Below are positions 25,570-33,835 of a DNA stretch of 64,000 nucleotides, one piece after another. This DNA is from Lacinutrix sp. Bg11-31 (lineage in GTDB: Bacteria > Bacteroidota > Bacteroidia > Flavobacteriales > Flavobacteriaceae), in NCBI RefSeq assembly GCF_002831665.1, contig NZ_CP025118.1, forward strand, positions 868,001 through 932,000. The letters are read 5' to 3'. The first letter of the stretch is position 1, and every line of letters starts with the position of its first letter. The notes beneath the pieces were generated by a model. That model ran no database searches, had not been told where the DNA came from, and saw only the letters and a program-made list of their open reading frames with translations. Both the position numbers and the translations under genes were made by a program.

Positions 25570-28500
25570 CTATCTATTAATATAAACCCATCCAGTTATA
25601 GTTTTATTGTCTTCTAGTTCAATAACGTAAAAGTAGGTTCCTACAGGAAGCTCTAGATTATCATTAGAAACTCCATTCCATTCGTCGCGATAATTAGCTT
25701 TTTCATAAACTTTAGTACCATATCTATTGAAGATATTAATATTAGTAGCTTTAAGCCAAGCAACATCAAAGTAATCATTAATAGTATCATTATTAGGTGA
25801 AATACCTTGAGGAATTATACAATTATCTGGAGTTGTATAGGTAATCGCTTCAGAATTACTACAGGTTTCATTTGTTGTGTAAACGATTGTGTATGTGCTA
25901 TTTGGAGTTGTATCAGTAACTTCTCCTGTAGTTTGGTTAATTACAGCATCGTCATTTGGGTGAGGATCAAAACTAAAAACACCTACAGTTGAACCAGTAA
26001 TAATTAAGTTAGCAGAGTAGCAACTAATTGAATCCGGATCAATATAGAAACTTGCATCATCTAAAGATAATAAAGTAATACTTTTGGTAACACTGTCTTG
26101 ACAAGATCCTGAAGGAGTAGTGTAAGTTACAGTATAAGTTTGATCACTAGTTCCATTACTTATCATTCCTGTATTTGCATTTAATAACGCTCCATCTGTT
26201 GGTGTGTTAGCAAATGTAAATGTTCCGCCAGATATGCCAGTAAGGGATACTGTAGCTTCATTACATTCTGGACTGTTAAAAGAAAAAGAAGCATCGTCTA
26301 AATTAAGTAGCGTTATAGTTTCTATTGAACTTTCTTGGCAAGTTCCTGCTGGTGTAGTATAAGTTATACTGTAAGTTTCACCACTAGTTCCATTACTAAT
26401 TGCACCTGTGTTTACATCTAATAAAGCACCATTTGTTGGTGTATTGGTAAATGTAAATGTCCCTCCAGATAGACCAGTAATTGATACAGTAGCTTCATCA
26501 CAGTTTGGATTATTAAAAGAAAAACCAGCATCATCTAAATTAAGTAGTGTAACAGTTTCTGTTGAACTTTCTTGACAAGACCCTATTAAAGGTGTAGTGT
26601 AAGTTACACTATAAGTTGCTCCACTAGTTCCATTACTTATGGTTCCTGTATTAGTATCTAATAAAGCACCATCTGTAGGAGCCGTATCAAATGTAAATAA
26701 GCCTCCAGTTGTTCCGGTTATAGTTGTTGTAGCTCCATCACATTCTAAATTGTTAAAAGTAAAAGCCGCTTGGGCAACAAATTGAGACACAGTTAGCATA
26801 AATGATTGAGAACATGTGCCTAAGCTTATAACAACCGTATAGTTTCCAGCAATAGCAATACTAGAAAGTGTATTCGTGATTTCTCCAGGTATTGAAGTGC
26901 CATTTAATTGCCATTCATAAGTTTCAGAGCCATCAAAATTTCCGCCAGTAGTAGAAAAATCTACAGTGTTACTATTACACAATGTTACCGTATTTGAAAT
27001 AATTGTTTCTGAGGCTTGAATATTTAATCCAGTAAAAGGATCTGTAACTGTTACATCGAAAGAACAGATAATTGTTGTTCCAGCAGAATTTGATGCTGTG
27101 TATTCTACAGTTGTTGTACCTATTGGAAATTGTCCATTAGGAGGTAATCCTTGAGAAAGTGTAATTGCAGTGTTAGTTGCATCACAATTATCTATAACAT
27201 TTGGAATTGTATAATTTGGAATTGCATAACACTGTCCATTATCTGTTGGAATTATAATATCTGTAGGACAAGCATCAAAACTAATATCATTACAAATTGT
27301 TACAATACTCTCTATGGTAATATCATCTATCGCCATATCTGATGTAAAATCATTTCCTCTTATTCCTCTAAAACGTACTTGAAAGTTAGCTACAGTTTCA
27401 TAGGTACTTATATCAATAAACTCTTGAATCCATGCAGCATTACTAGAGGAATGTTGTTGTCCAGTTAATACAAAAACATCGTTAATCCACGTTGTTCCGT
27501 TATTAAAATCAACATGTAATTCTCCCATATCTGCTCCATACATATGATAGTTAAAATGCAAGAAGGTGTTTGTTGATGTTGTTAAATCAAATAGAGGTGA
27601 ATATAATTCGGCAACATCTCCAGTATTAGCACCAGTTGCTTCGGTATAAAAATAATTAATACCATTGGCTGCAGAACTGGGTCCTGTGTTTGAGGATGTT
27701 GTACCATTACTATTTGCTTCCCATTGAAAGTTGGTGTTATTTGAAGCAGACCAACATTCTTCAATAGCATCTGCACTTCCTGTTATTTGTGTTTCAACAG
27801 GTTCTACATAAGGTACAGCAAATACTCCACAAGGTGTTTGGTAAGTGATAGGGCCAACCCATAAACTTTGATCTCCAGTTCCACAGAATGCGCGAATATA
27901 AAAATCGTAGAGTGTTGAAGACAAAAGACCAGTAACTGTATATGGATTAGTAGAAACTAAAGTTCCTGTTCCAGTTGGAGTAGTACCTGATGGTACAACT
28001 TCAATTTCCCATTGTGTTGCAGATCCCGTTTCTGTCCAGCTTAAATCTACTGATGTGCCAGTTGTATTTGCGAGAGCAAAATTAATTGGAGCTGGACACG
28101 TTAGACTTTCTATAGTAATATCGTCTATAGCCATGTCAGACGTGAAATCATTTCCTCTTACACCTCTAAAGCGTACTTGAAAGTTATCAACCGTTTCGTA
28201 AATACTAATATCTATAAATTGTTGAATCCAATTTGCATTATTAGATGTTTGTTGTTCTCCACTAATCAAGAAAACATCATTTATCCAAGTGGTACCATTA
28301 AATAAATCAACGTGTAATTCTCCCATACTTGCTCCATACATATGGTAGTTAAAATGCAAGAAAGTATTTGTTGATGTTGTTAAATCAAAAAATGGAGATA
28401 GTAATATAGCTACGTCACCAGTATTTGCACCTGTTGCTTCTGTATAAAAATAATTAGTACCTGTAGCTGCTGCGTTAGGGCCAGTTCCGCTAGATGTTGT

Positions 28501-30195
28501 CCCAAAAGAATTAGCTCTCCAGTTAAAACTTGTGTTTTGTGCATTCCAACAGTTATCAATATCATCTGCATTTCCTAAAATTTGCGTTTCTGCTGTTTCT
28601 ACATAAGGAACTGCTTGTACAAAACAACTGGTATCAAAAGGGACTGGGCCTTCCCATTCAGAACAACCAGATGAAGAAATAGCTTGTATATAAACTTCGT
28701 AATCTGTATTTTCTAATAGAGATGTTGCTAGATAAGGAATTGCAGAGGTAATTACACCTACACCAGTTGGAGTAGTTCCTGCAAGTACTATTTCTATTTC
28801 CCATGATGTTTCACTTCCGCCAGGTGTCCAATATATTTCAGCAGAAGTAGGTGTTTGAGGTATAGCAACTATTGATCCAGAAGCTATAATACTAGAGCTT
28901 ACAGTAACTACAGCATCACAACTACTTACGTTTCCGTATATATCTGTTACTGTCATTGTAATATTATTGGTTCCTACATCGCTACAATCAAAATCTGTTT
29001 GGGATAAAGTAATACTTTGTATTGCGCAGTTATCAAAACTACCATTATTTATTTCTGCAGGTGTTAAAACAGCGGCTCCATTAACGTCTAAACTAATAGT
29101 TGTATTTTGGCAAATTGCCGTAGGCACAATATTATCTTCAATAAAAATATCTGTACTTACTGTATTATTACAGTTTGGAGCATCTATAGTTAAAGTTACG
29201 GTATAAGAACCTTCAGCAGAGTAACTATGACAAGGTGAGCTTGAAGTAGATGTGTTTCCATCTCCAAAATCCCAATTAAAATTAGCGTTTGTATTAGCAG
29301 ATACTAAAACATTATCTAAACCCCAATTATCAAATTGAGCACCACTGTTGTCAGATTGATACCATCTAAATAAGGTGTTGTTTGTTTGAGCAGCAACAGG
29401 AATAGTTTCTGTGTATTGAGTCCATGCATAAAGAGGATCTGTTAAAACATCAGTTGGTTGCCAATAATTAATATTTACCCATGTTGTACCATTATCTATT
29501 GAGTATTGAAGGTTTACTCCTTCTTCGGGTAAATCGGCTGTTTCACAACCAGGATCAGGATCGTCTGACCCATAACGCATATAAAATTGAATAATTCCTC
29601 CAAGAGTAACATCTAATGGATTGGTAGTTACTTGTCTTTCATTGTTACTATCTGTAACACCTGCCCAAAAGTATGGGGAGTTGTCAATCATGTTTGTTAT
29701 ACATGGAGCTCCAACGGTAAACGGTGAAGAGTTCCATCCTACAGGTAATACACCTGAATTAAAATCGAAAAACGTACCAAATTGTGCGCCATTAGCATAA
29801 AAACAATATTCCAGACATCCTTCTGGAACTTCGTTTGAATCTACAGAGAATATACAAGATAGTGTAGTTGCTGTTAATGGTCCTACCCAATTACTTTCTC
29901 CATTGCTGCTATTATTGCAATCTGAACGAATATAAAAATCATAAGTTTCACCAGAAACTAAATTACTTGCCGTATAAGGGTTGTCTGTAATTATTGTTCC
30001 TGCTCCTGAAGGTGTTGCTCCAGATAATACAATTTCTATTTCCCATGTGGTAGCTGTACCATTTTCAGTCCAATTAATCTGGGCTGTAGTTTCTGTTATC
30101 GCTATTAAAGTTTGACCACTTGGATCTGGACACTGTCCATATGAGAAAAAAGAAAAATGGAGTAAAAAGGTAAAAAAGATTAATGTCTTTTTCAT
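25570..30195 (-). CDS. Giant secreted multidomain protein with T9SS type B sorting domain
   Basis: This 1541-residue protein is built for export and surface display. It has a signal peptide (1-20), an FN3 domain (about 22-112), a reelin/MAM-like beta region (115-304), a PKD domain with NFNWDFGDG (305-356), an HYR-like region (357-436), and two FN3 plus MAM-like pairs (about 437-700 and 700-965). Then follow a second HYR-like domain (966-1060), four to five tandem repeats of about 75 residues (1141-1460) and a C-terminal CHU_C-like domain (about 1455-1541) with NRYGTKVYEKANYRDEWNG. The last domain is typical of type IX secretion cargo. The role is probably adhesion or carbohydrate binding; no catalytic domain is visible. 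A small secreted protein gene lies upstream. Confidence 0.9.
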   Translation of the reverse strand: MKKTLIFFTFLLHFSFFSYGQCPDPSGQTLIAITETTAQINWTENGTATTWEIEIVLSGATPSGAGTIITDNPYTASNLVSGETYDFYIRSDCNNSSNGESNWVGPLTATTLSCIFSVDSNEVPEGCLEYCFYANGAQFGTFFDFNSGVLPVGWNSSPFTVGAPCITNMIDNSPYFWAGVTDSNNERQVTTNPLDVTLGGIIQFYMRYGSDDPDPGCETADLPEEGVNLQYSIDNGTTWVNINYWQPTDVLTDPLYAWTQYTETIPVAAQTNNTLFRWYQSDNSGAQFDNWGLDNVLVSANTNANFNWDFGDGNTSTSSSPCHSYSAEGSYTVTLTIDAPNCNNTVSTDIFIEDNIVPTAICQNTTISLDVNGAAVLTPAEINNGSFDNCAIQSITLSQTDFDCSDVGTNNITMTVTDIYGNVSSCDAVVTVSSSIIASGSIVAIPQTPTSAEIYWTPGGSETSWEIEIVLAGTTPTGVGVITSAIPYLATSLLENTDYEVYIQAISSSGCSEWEGPVPFDTSCFVQAVPYVETAETQILGNADDIDNCWNAQNTSFNWRANSFGTTSSGTGPNAAATGTNYFYTEATGANTGDVAILLSPFFDLTTSTNTFLHFNYHMYGASMGELHVDLFNGTTWINDVFLISGEQQTSNNANWIQQFIDISIYETVDNFQVRFRGVRGNDFTSDMAIDDITIESLTCPAPINFALANTTGTSVDLSWTETGSATQWEIEVVPSGTTPTGTGTLVSTNPYTVTGLLSSTLYDFYIRAFCGTGDQSLWVGPITYQTPCGVFAVPYVEPVETQITGSADAIEECWSASNNTNFQWEANSNGTTSSNTGPSSAANGINYFYTEATGANTGDVAELYSPLFDLTTSTNTFLHFNYHMYGADMGELHVDFNNGTTWINDVFVLTGQQHSSSNAAWIQEFIDISTYETVANFQVRFRGIRGNDFTSDMAIDDITIESIVTICNDISFDACPTDIIIPTDNGQCYAIPNYTIPNVIDNCDATNTAITLSQGLPPNGQFPIGTTTVEYTASNSAGTTIICSFDVTVTDPFTGLNIQASETIISNTVTLCNSNTVDFSTTGGNFDGSETYEWQLNGTSIPGEITNTLSSIAIAGNYTVVISLGTCSQSFMLTVSQFVAQAAFTFNNLECDGATTTITGTTGGLFTFDTAPTDGALLDTNTGTISNGTSGATYSVTYTTPLIGSCQESSTETVTLLNLDDAGFSFNNPNCDEATVSITGLSGGTFTFTNTPTNGALLDVNTGAISNGTSGETYSITYTTPAGTCQESSIETITLLNLDDASFSFNSPECNEATVSLTGISGGTFTFANTPTDGALLNANTGMISNGTSDQTYTVTYTTPSGSCQDSVTKSITLLSLDDASFYIDPDSISCYSANLIITGSTVGVFSFDPHPNDDAVINQTTGEVTDTTPNSTYTIVYTTNETCSNSEAITYTTPDNCIIPQGISPNNDTINDYFDVAWLKATNINIFNRYGTKVYEKANYRDEWNGVSNDNLELPVGTYFYVIELEDNKTITGWVYINR
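26040..26770 (-). repeat. Tandem ~75-codon coding repeats in the adhesin-like gene
   Basis: At least three close and two diverged copies encode an F(S/T)FNxPxCxEATVSITGxSGGTF-type unit. Each copy ends in GTCQESS...TITLLNLDD. DNA similarity between neighbouring copies is high, so unequal exchange could change the copy number. Confidence 0.8.
27300..28620 (-). repeat. Two copies of an FN3 plus MAM-like coding module
   Basis: Two long segments (about 28095-28620 and 27300-27830) encode nearly the same ~175-residue module. Shared pieces include NYFYTEATGANTGDVA, LTTSTNTFLHFNYHMYGA and GNDFTSDMAIDDITIES. They represent an internal duplication of a beta-sandwich module. Confidence 0.8.
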
Positions 30196-30205
30196 ATAGT
30201 TTAGA

Positions 30206-30646
30206 TTATAGCAATTTATATTTTAATTGATGAAACTCTACAGATTCTAAAGAAACTTTAGTGGGTCTATTTAGAAATTTATTAAACACAAAGAATTTTT
30301 TCTGTTCTATGTCAAGAAAATCAGGAACAAAAGTTTGTCCTGGATCTAATGTTAACGCACGATAGTTCTCGTTGGTTGGTAAATTTGTAGATGAGAAATT
30401 TTTGTATTGTGTAATAAAATTCCAGTTTATGGATAATTTTTCTTCGGTTTCATTTTCAAACTTATATTGATAATAAGATTTATATATGTCATTCTTTTTG
30501 TCGTTAACCTCAACAATACGCTTACTTATTTTAAATATGCTCTCTTGAGTTTTTACAACAGACCAATTGTTTTTTACAACAACTTCCTTTTGAGAAAAAA
30601 CAAGTGCAGTTGAAAAAATTAAAAGGAAACTTAGGTACGTTTTCAT
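30206..30646 (-). CDS. Small secreted protein of unknown function
   Basis: This 146-residue protein has a clear signal peptide (MKTYLSFLLIFSTALVFSQ) and a beta-rich body without cysteines. I do not recognise it. It is 10 bp upstream of the giant T9SS protein gene on the same strand, so the two are probably co-transcribed and may act together at the cell surface. Confidence 0.72.
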   Translation of the reverse strand: MKTYLSFLLIFSTALVFSQKEVVVKNNWSVVKTQESIFKISKRIVEVNDKKNDIYKSYYQYKFENETEEKLSINWNFITQYKNFSSTNLPTNENYRALTLDPGQTFVPDFLDIEQKKFFVFNKFLNRPTKVSLESVEFHQLKYKLL

Positions 30647-30880
30647 GAATAATTTTGGTTTAAATTTGTAGGAATAATAAAAGTATGTAATATATAAATA
30701 TTAATAATGAAAACTATTTTTTTTTCTATGAGTGGTAAGAAAACACTTATAAAGAGTATTGTTACTGTAATAAACGAACATTTTTTACCTTAATGGAGCG
30801 ATAGAAACAACTATAAAATTTATTATAGAAATAAAAGACAATAGATCTTTTAAGTCTTAAATTTATAATGAACAAAGCAT

Positions 30881-30888
30881 TATCTTTA
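30881..30888 (+). promoter_or_regulatory. Possible -7 element for the DUF72 gene
   Basis: TATCTTTA matches TAnnTTTG except for the last base and lies 15 nt before the ATG. The rest of the 257-bp divergent region shows nothing else I can identify. Confidence 0.35.
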
Positions 30889-30903
30889 TTTAAATTTTAA
30901 GAG

Positions 30904-31797
30904 ATGAAATTCGGTAACGTAGACAATCCAGAATTAATAGACTTTACTTTACCAAAAGACCATAAAGACACTAAACGTGTGCTTAATTTGGTAAAAGACA
31001 ATTATGTGCCAGAAATATATGTTGGCTGTGCAAAATGGAATAAAGCAGACCTTAAAGGTTTTTACCCAAGAGGCACAAAAGACGAATTGGCTTATTATTC
31101 ATCTCAATTCAATTCTATAGAATTAAATGCAACTTTTTATCGCATATTTCCAGCAGAACAATTTGTAAAATGGTATGATAAGACACCATCAAATTTTAAG
31201 TTTTTTCTAAAGTTGAATCAAGAGATTTCTCATTGGAAACGCTTACAAGATACTAATGCAGTAGTTGAAAACTATTTATATAATGCTTCAAATTTAAAAG
31301 AAAAACTAGGAACCATATTTTTACAAATGCACACTAATTTTTCGCCTAAAGATTATACTCGTGTGGTTGATTTTATAGAGAATTGGCCAAAAGAGATTCC
31401 TTTAGCAGTAGAATTTAGACATACAGATTGGTACAATACAGAAATTGCAGAAGAACTATATCAACTTTTAGAAGCAAATAATATTTCAAATATTATTGTT
31501 GACACTGCCGGAAGAAGAGACATCATGCATATGCGTTTAACAAATAGCACAGCTTTTGTACGTTATGTTGGTGCAAACCACCCAAGTGATTATTCTAGAT
31601 TAGATGATTGGATAGAACGTATAAAAGACTGGAAAGAACAAGGTGTTAAAGAGATAGATTTCTTTATTCATCAAAATTTAGAAAAAGAATCGCCTTTACT
31701 TTCTGCATATTTTATTAAAAAATTAAATAACGAACTTGGTTACGATTTAAAAATCCCAAACGATACAACTGTCGAACCGCAACAAAACTTATTTTAA
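30904..31797 (+). CDS. DUF72 family protein
   Basis: The 297-residue protein is a TIM-barrel-like DUF72 member. It shows YVGCAKWNKADLKGFYPRG, the FNSIELNATFYRIFP segment, PLAVEFRHTDWYN and MRLTNSTAFVRYVG. The strongly conserved Glu/Arg/Asp residues imply an enzyme of unknown reaction. The thioesterase gene starts 3 nt after its stop, so the two share a transcript. Confidence 0.9.
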   Translation: MKFGNVDNPELIDFTLPKDHKDTKRVLNLVKDNYVPEIYVGCAKWNKADLKGFYPRGTKDELAYYSSQFNSIELNATFYRIFPAEQFVKWYDKTPSNFKFFLKLNQEISHWKRLQDTNAVVENYLYNASNLKEKLGTIFLQMHTNFSPKDYTRVVDFIENWPKEIPLAVEFRHTDWYNTEIAEELYQLLEANNISNIIVDTAGRRDIMHMRLTNSTAFVRYVGANHPSDYSRLDDWIERIKDWKEQGVKEIDFFIHQNLEKESPLLSAYFIKKLNNELGYDLKIPNDTTVEPQQNLF

Positions 31798-31800
31798 ACT

Positions 31801-32190
31801 ATGAGATTTCACACAAGAAAATGGGTAAAACCCGAAGACTTAAATCCTAATGGTACTTTATTTGGAGGTCGTTTATTGGCTTGGATAGATGAGGAAGCAG
31901 CACTTTATACTGTGGTACAGTTAAATAACTCTAAAATTGTGACCAAGTACATGAGTGAAATAAATTTTAAAAGCAAAGCGGTAGAAGGTGATATTGTTGA
32001 AATAGGAATGGAGGTTAAAAACTTTGGAAAATCATCAATCACATTAAAATGTGAAGTTAGAAACATGATGACACGAGAAACCATTATCACTGTTGAAGAT
32101 ATTATTATGGTTAATCTAGATGATGATGGCAAACCAAAGGCACATGGAAAAACAGAAACTGAGTATATAAGTGATAGATTAAAAGAATAA
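31801..32190 (+). CDS. Acyl-CoA thioesterase, hot-dog fold
   Basis: This 129-residue hot-dog enzyme hydrolyses acyl-CoA thioesters. NPNGTLFGGRLLAWIDEEAAL (about 16-36) is the signature of the YciA/BACH-type acyl-CoA hydrolases, with the catalytic Asn/Asp region at the start of the central helix. Chain length preference cannot be read. It lies just after the DUF72 gene and is convergent with a TlpA-like gene. Confidence 0.88.
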   Translation: MRFHTRKWVKPEDLNPNGTLFGGRLLAWIDEEAALYTVVQLNNSKIVTKYMSEINFKSKAVEGDIVEIGMEVKNFGKSSITLKCEVRNMMTRETIITVEDIIMVNLDDDGKPKAHGKTETEYISDRLKE

Positions 32191-32203
32191 TTTACTCTTT
32201 TAA
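32179..32203. terminator. Possible bidirectional terminator between convergent genes
   Basis: TTAAAAGA and TCTTTTAA (8-bp stem, 9-nt loop) span both stop codons of the thioesterase and TlpA-like genes. Confidence 0.35.
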
Positions 32204-33409
32204 TAACTGCTGAATTCTGGTTTCTAAAGCGCGACCAGAAATTTTTTCACTAGCAATATTTCCGTTTTTATCTATTAATAGTTTAAACGGAATAGATTCT
32301 ACACCATAACGAAAAGCAATGCTTTTATTCTTGTCTATAACATGGTAATCCCAAGTTAAGCCGTCTGTAGCTATAGCGTTTAACCATTGTGCTTCAGCCT
32401 TATCTTCACTAACACTTAAAATCTCAAAACCTTGGCTTTTATATTTTTTGTGTAATGCAACCAAATTTGGATTTGTAGCACGACATGGTCCACACCAACT
32501 TGCCCAAAAATCTACTAGAATCACTTTACCTTTAGGTATAGATTTTAACGATACAGTTTCTCCATAAGGGTTTATACCGCTTATTTTATAAGCCTTTGGT
32601 CTATATTCTTCTTTAAAATTTTCTTCATTTTTTTTAGCAGTTACAACAGGTAAACGTTCTCCAATTTTAGATTCTTTTTCAACTATTAATGAGTCTATAG
32701 ATTTCGAAAAATCTAAATCCTGAATATTTTGAGATAAACCATTATATAATGTTCTAAGTGTTTTTGCATTGTATGTACTAACGTTTTCTTTTACTAATAG
32801 AACAGCGACATAAGAGTTAGAATGTTTTTTAATATAGGTCTCTATAAAATTGTTCTGTTCTGTAAACAATGCTAAACGATCTTGTTTTAATTTATTTATG
32901 TTTTCTGAAGAAAAATTCCCTTTTAAGCCATAATATAAAGACATGCCTTTGTCTTTAAAATCAGTCATTTGCGATGTGTAGTCTAGATATTCTTTTTGTA
33001 CAGTAGAAGTAGAGGAAGCAGTTGAATAATCGATACGCTTGTTTAAAAACACATGTATTTCTGAAGCATCAACTAATAAAGGGAAGCCTTTGTTTTTATT
33101 TCGTATTTCCGAAATACGATATAATGATGGAGTTTCAGCTAAACCTTTAAACTGAAATTTAGTATTATTAATTATAGTAGAGTCTACTAATGCGAAAGAA
33201 TCATCTTCAGCTTTAAAGAGATAAATATTTGTATTATCTGGTGAAAAAGAAGCGCCTTGAATTAAAAATTCATTATTTAATCTAATAGGATCTTGGTTTT
33301 CAATAGTTTCTCTTTGCACTGTAGAAGCTTCTTCAGATTTAGAAAACTGATTACATTGAAACAATAAAAAACATGCTATTACAATAGCAAAACGAGGGAA
33401 ATTGGACAT
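32192..33409 (-). CDS. TlpA-like thioredoxin lipoprotein with DUF4369
   Basis: This 405-residue envelope protein has an N-terminal lipoprotein signal (ACFLLFQC), a DUF4369-like beta domain (about 40-130), a helical middle and a C-terminal TlpA/AhpC-TSA thioredoxin domain (about 270-405) with the redox motif WASWCGPCRATN. It would reduce or exchange disulfides on the periplasmic side of the membrane. This two-domain layout is abundant in Bacteroidota. No dedicated partner is adjacent. Confidence 0.92.
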   Translation of the reverse strand: MSNFPRFAIVIACFLLFQCNQFSKSEEASTVQRETIENQDPIRLNNEFLIQGASFSPDNTNIYLFKAEDDSFALVDSTIINNTKFQFKGLAETPSLYRISEIRNKNKGFPLLVDASEIHVFLNKRIDYSTASSTSTVQKEYLDYTSQMTDFKDKGMSLYYGLKGNFSSENINKLKQDRLALFTEQNNFIETYIKKHSNSYVAVLLVKENVSTYNAKTLRTLYNGLSQNIQDLDFSKSIDSLIVEKESKIGERLPVVTAKKNEENFKEEYRPKAYKISGINPYGETVSLKSIPKGKVILVDFWASWCGPCRATNPNLVALHKKYKSQGFEILSVSEDKAEAQWLNAIATDGLTWDYHVIDKNKSIAFRYGVESIPFKLLIDKNGNIASEKISGRALETRIQQLLKE

Positions 33410-33449
33410 ATATTCAATAATTAAAACCGAATATTACAACAATTTTTAA

Positions 33450-33731
33450 TTATGCTAAAGGTTTTAAATATTTTTTATCAACATAGAAAGTCCCGAAAGG
33501 TACAAGAGAGCCTAATAAAATGATAATAAATGCTTTAGTATCCCACTTATAAGTCGAACGTAAGAAAATGGCTAAAGCAACATAGGCTACAAATAATAAG
33601 CCATGAGGCATACCTAAATGCTGAACATATTCATCGTTTCCTTCTGGCATACGTTTGTATATTGAAGCTGCCATTAATAATAAATATGAAATACCTTCTA
33701 AAAAGGCAACAATTCTAAAAGCTTTAAGCAT
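33450..33731 (-). CDS. DUF3817 family small membrane protein
   Basis: This 93-residue protein has three membrane segments and the family pattern FRIVAFLEGISYLLLM...GMPHGLLFVAYVALA. An in-frame TTG further upstream (33761) would give 103 residues, but it lies within the -7 element CAAAGTTA on the complementary strand, so the ATG at 33731 is preferred. Function is unknown; homologues are often next to transport genes. Confidence 0.85.
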   Translation of the reverse strand: MLKAFRIVAFLEGISYLLLMAASIYKRMPEGNDEYVQHLGMPHGLLFVAYVALAIFLRSTYKWDTKAFIIILLGSLVPFGTFYVDKKYLKPLA

Positions 33732-33758
33732 AGTCTGTTTTTTTGTAATTAAAAAAAG

Positions 33759-33766
33759 CAAAGTTA
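33759..33766 (-). promoter_or_regulatory. -7 element for the DUF3817 gene
   Basis: On the minus strand this reads TAACTTTG, an exact TAnnTTTG match, 27 nt before the ATG. Confidence 0.5.
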
Positions 33767-33805
33767 AGAAATGTCATATTTTAACCATCATTTATTTAGA
33801 ATAAT

Positions 33806-33813
33806 TATCTTTA
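33806..33813 (+). promoter_or_regulatory. Possible -7 element for the M16 peptidase gene
   Basis: TATCTTTA matches TAnnTTTG except for the last base and lies 22 nt before the start codon. Confidence 0.35.
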
Positions 33814-33835
33814 TCAAAATCAAAAAAAAATAATC

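Noticed and set aside
26040..26770. Regular tandem repeats that might suggest a CRISPR array
   Set aside because: The repeats are about 225 nt, diverged, and translate in one frame as protein modules of the giant secreted protein; there are no short identical repeats with unique spacers and no cas genes.
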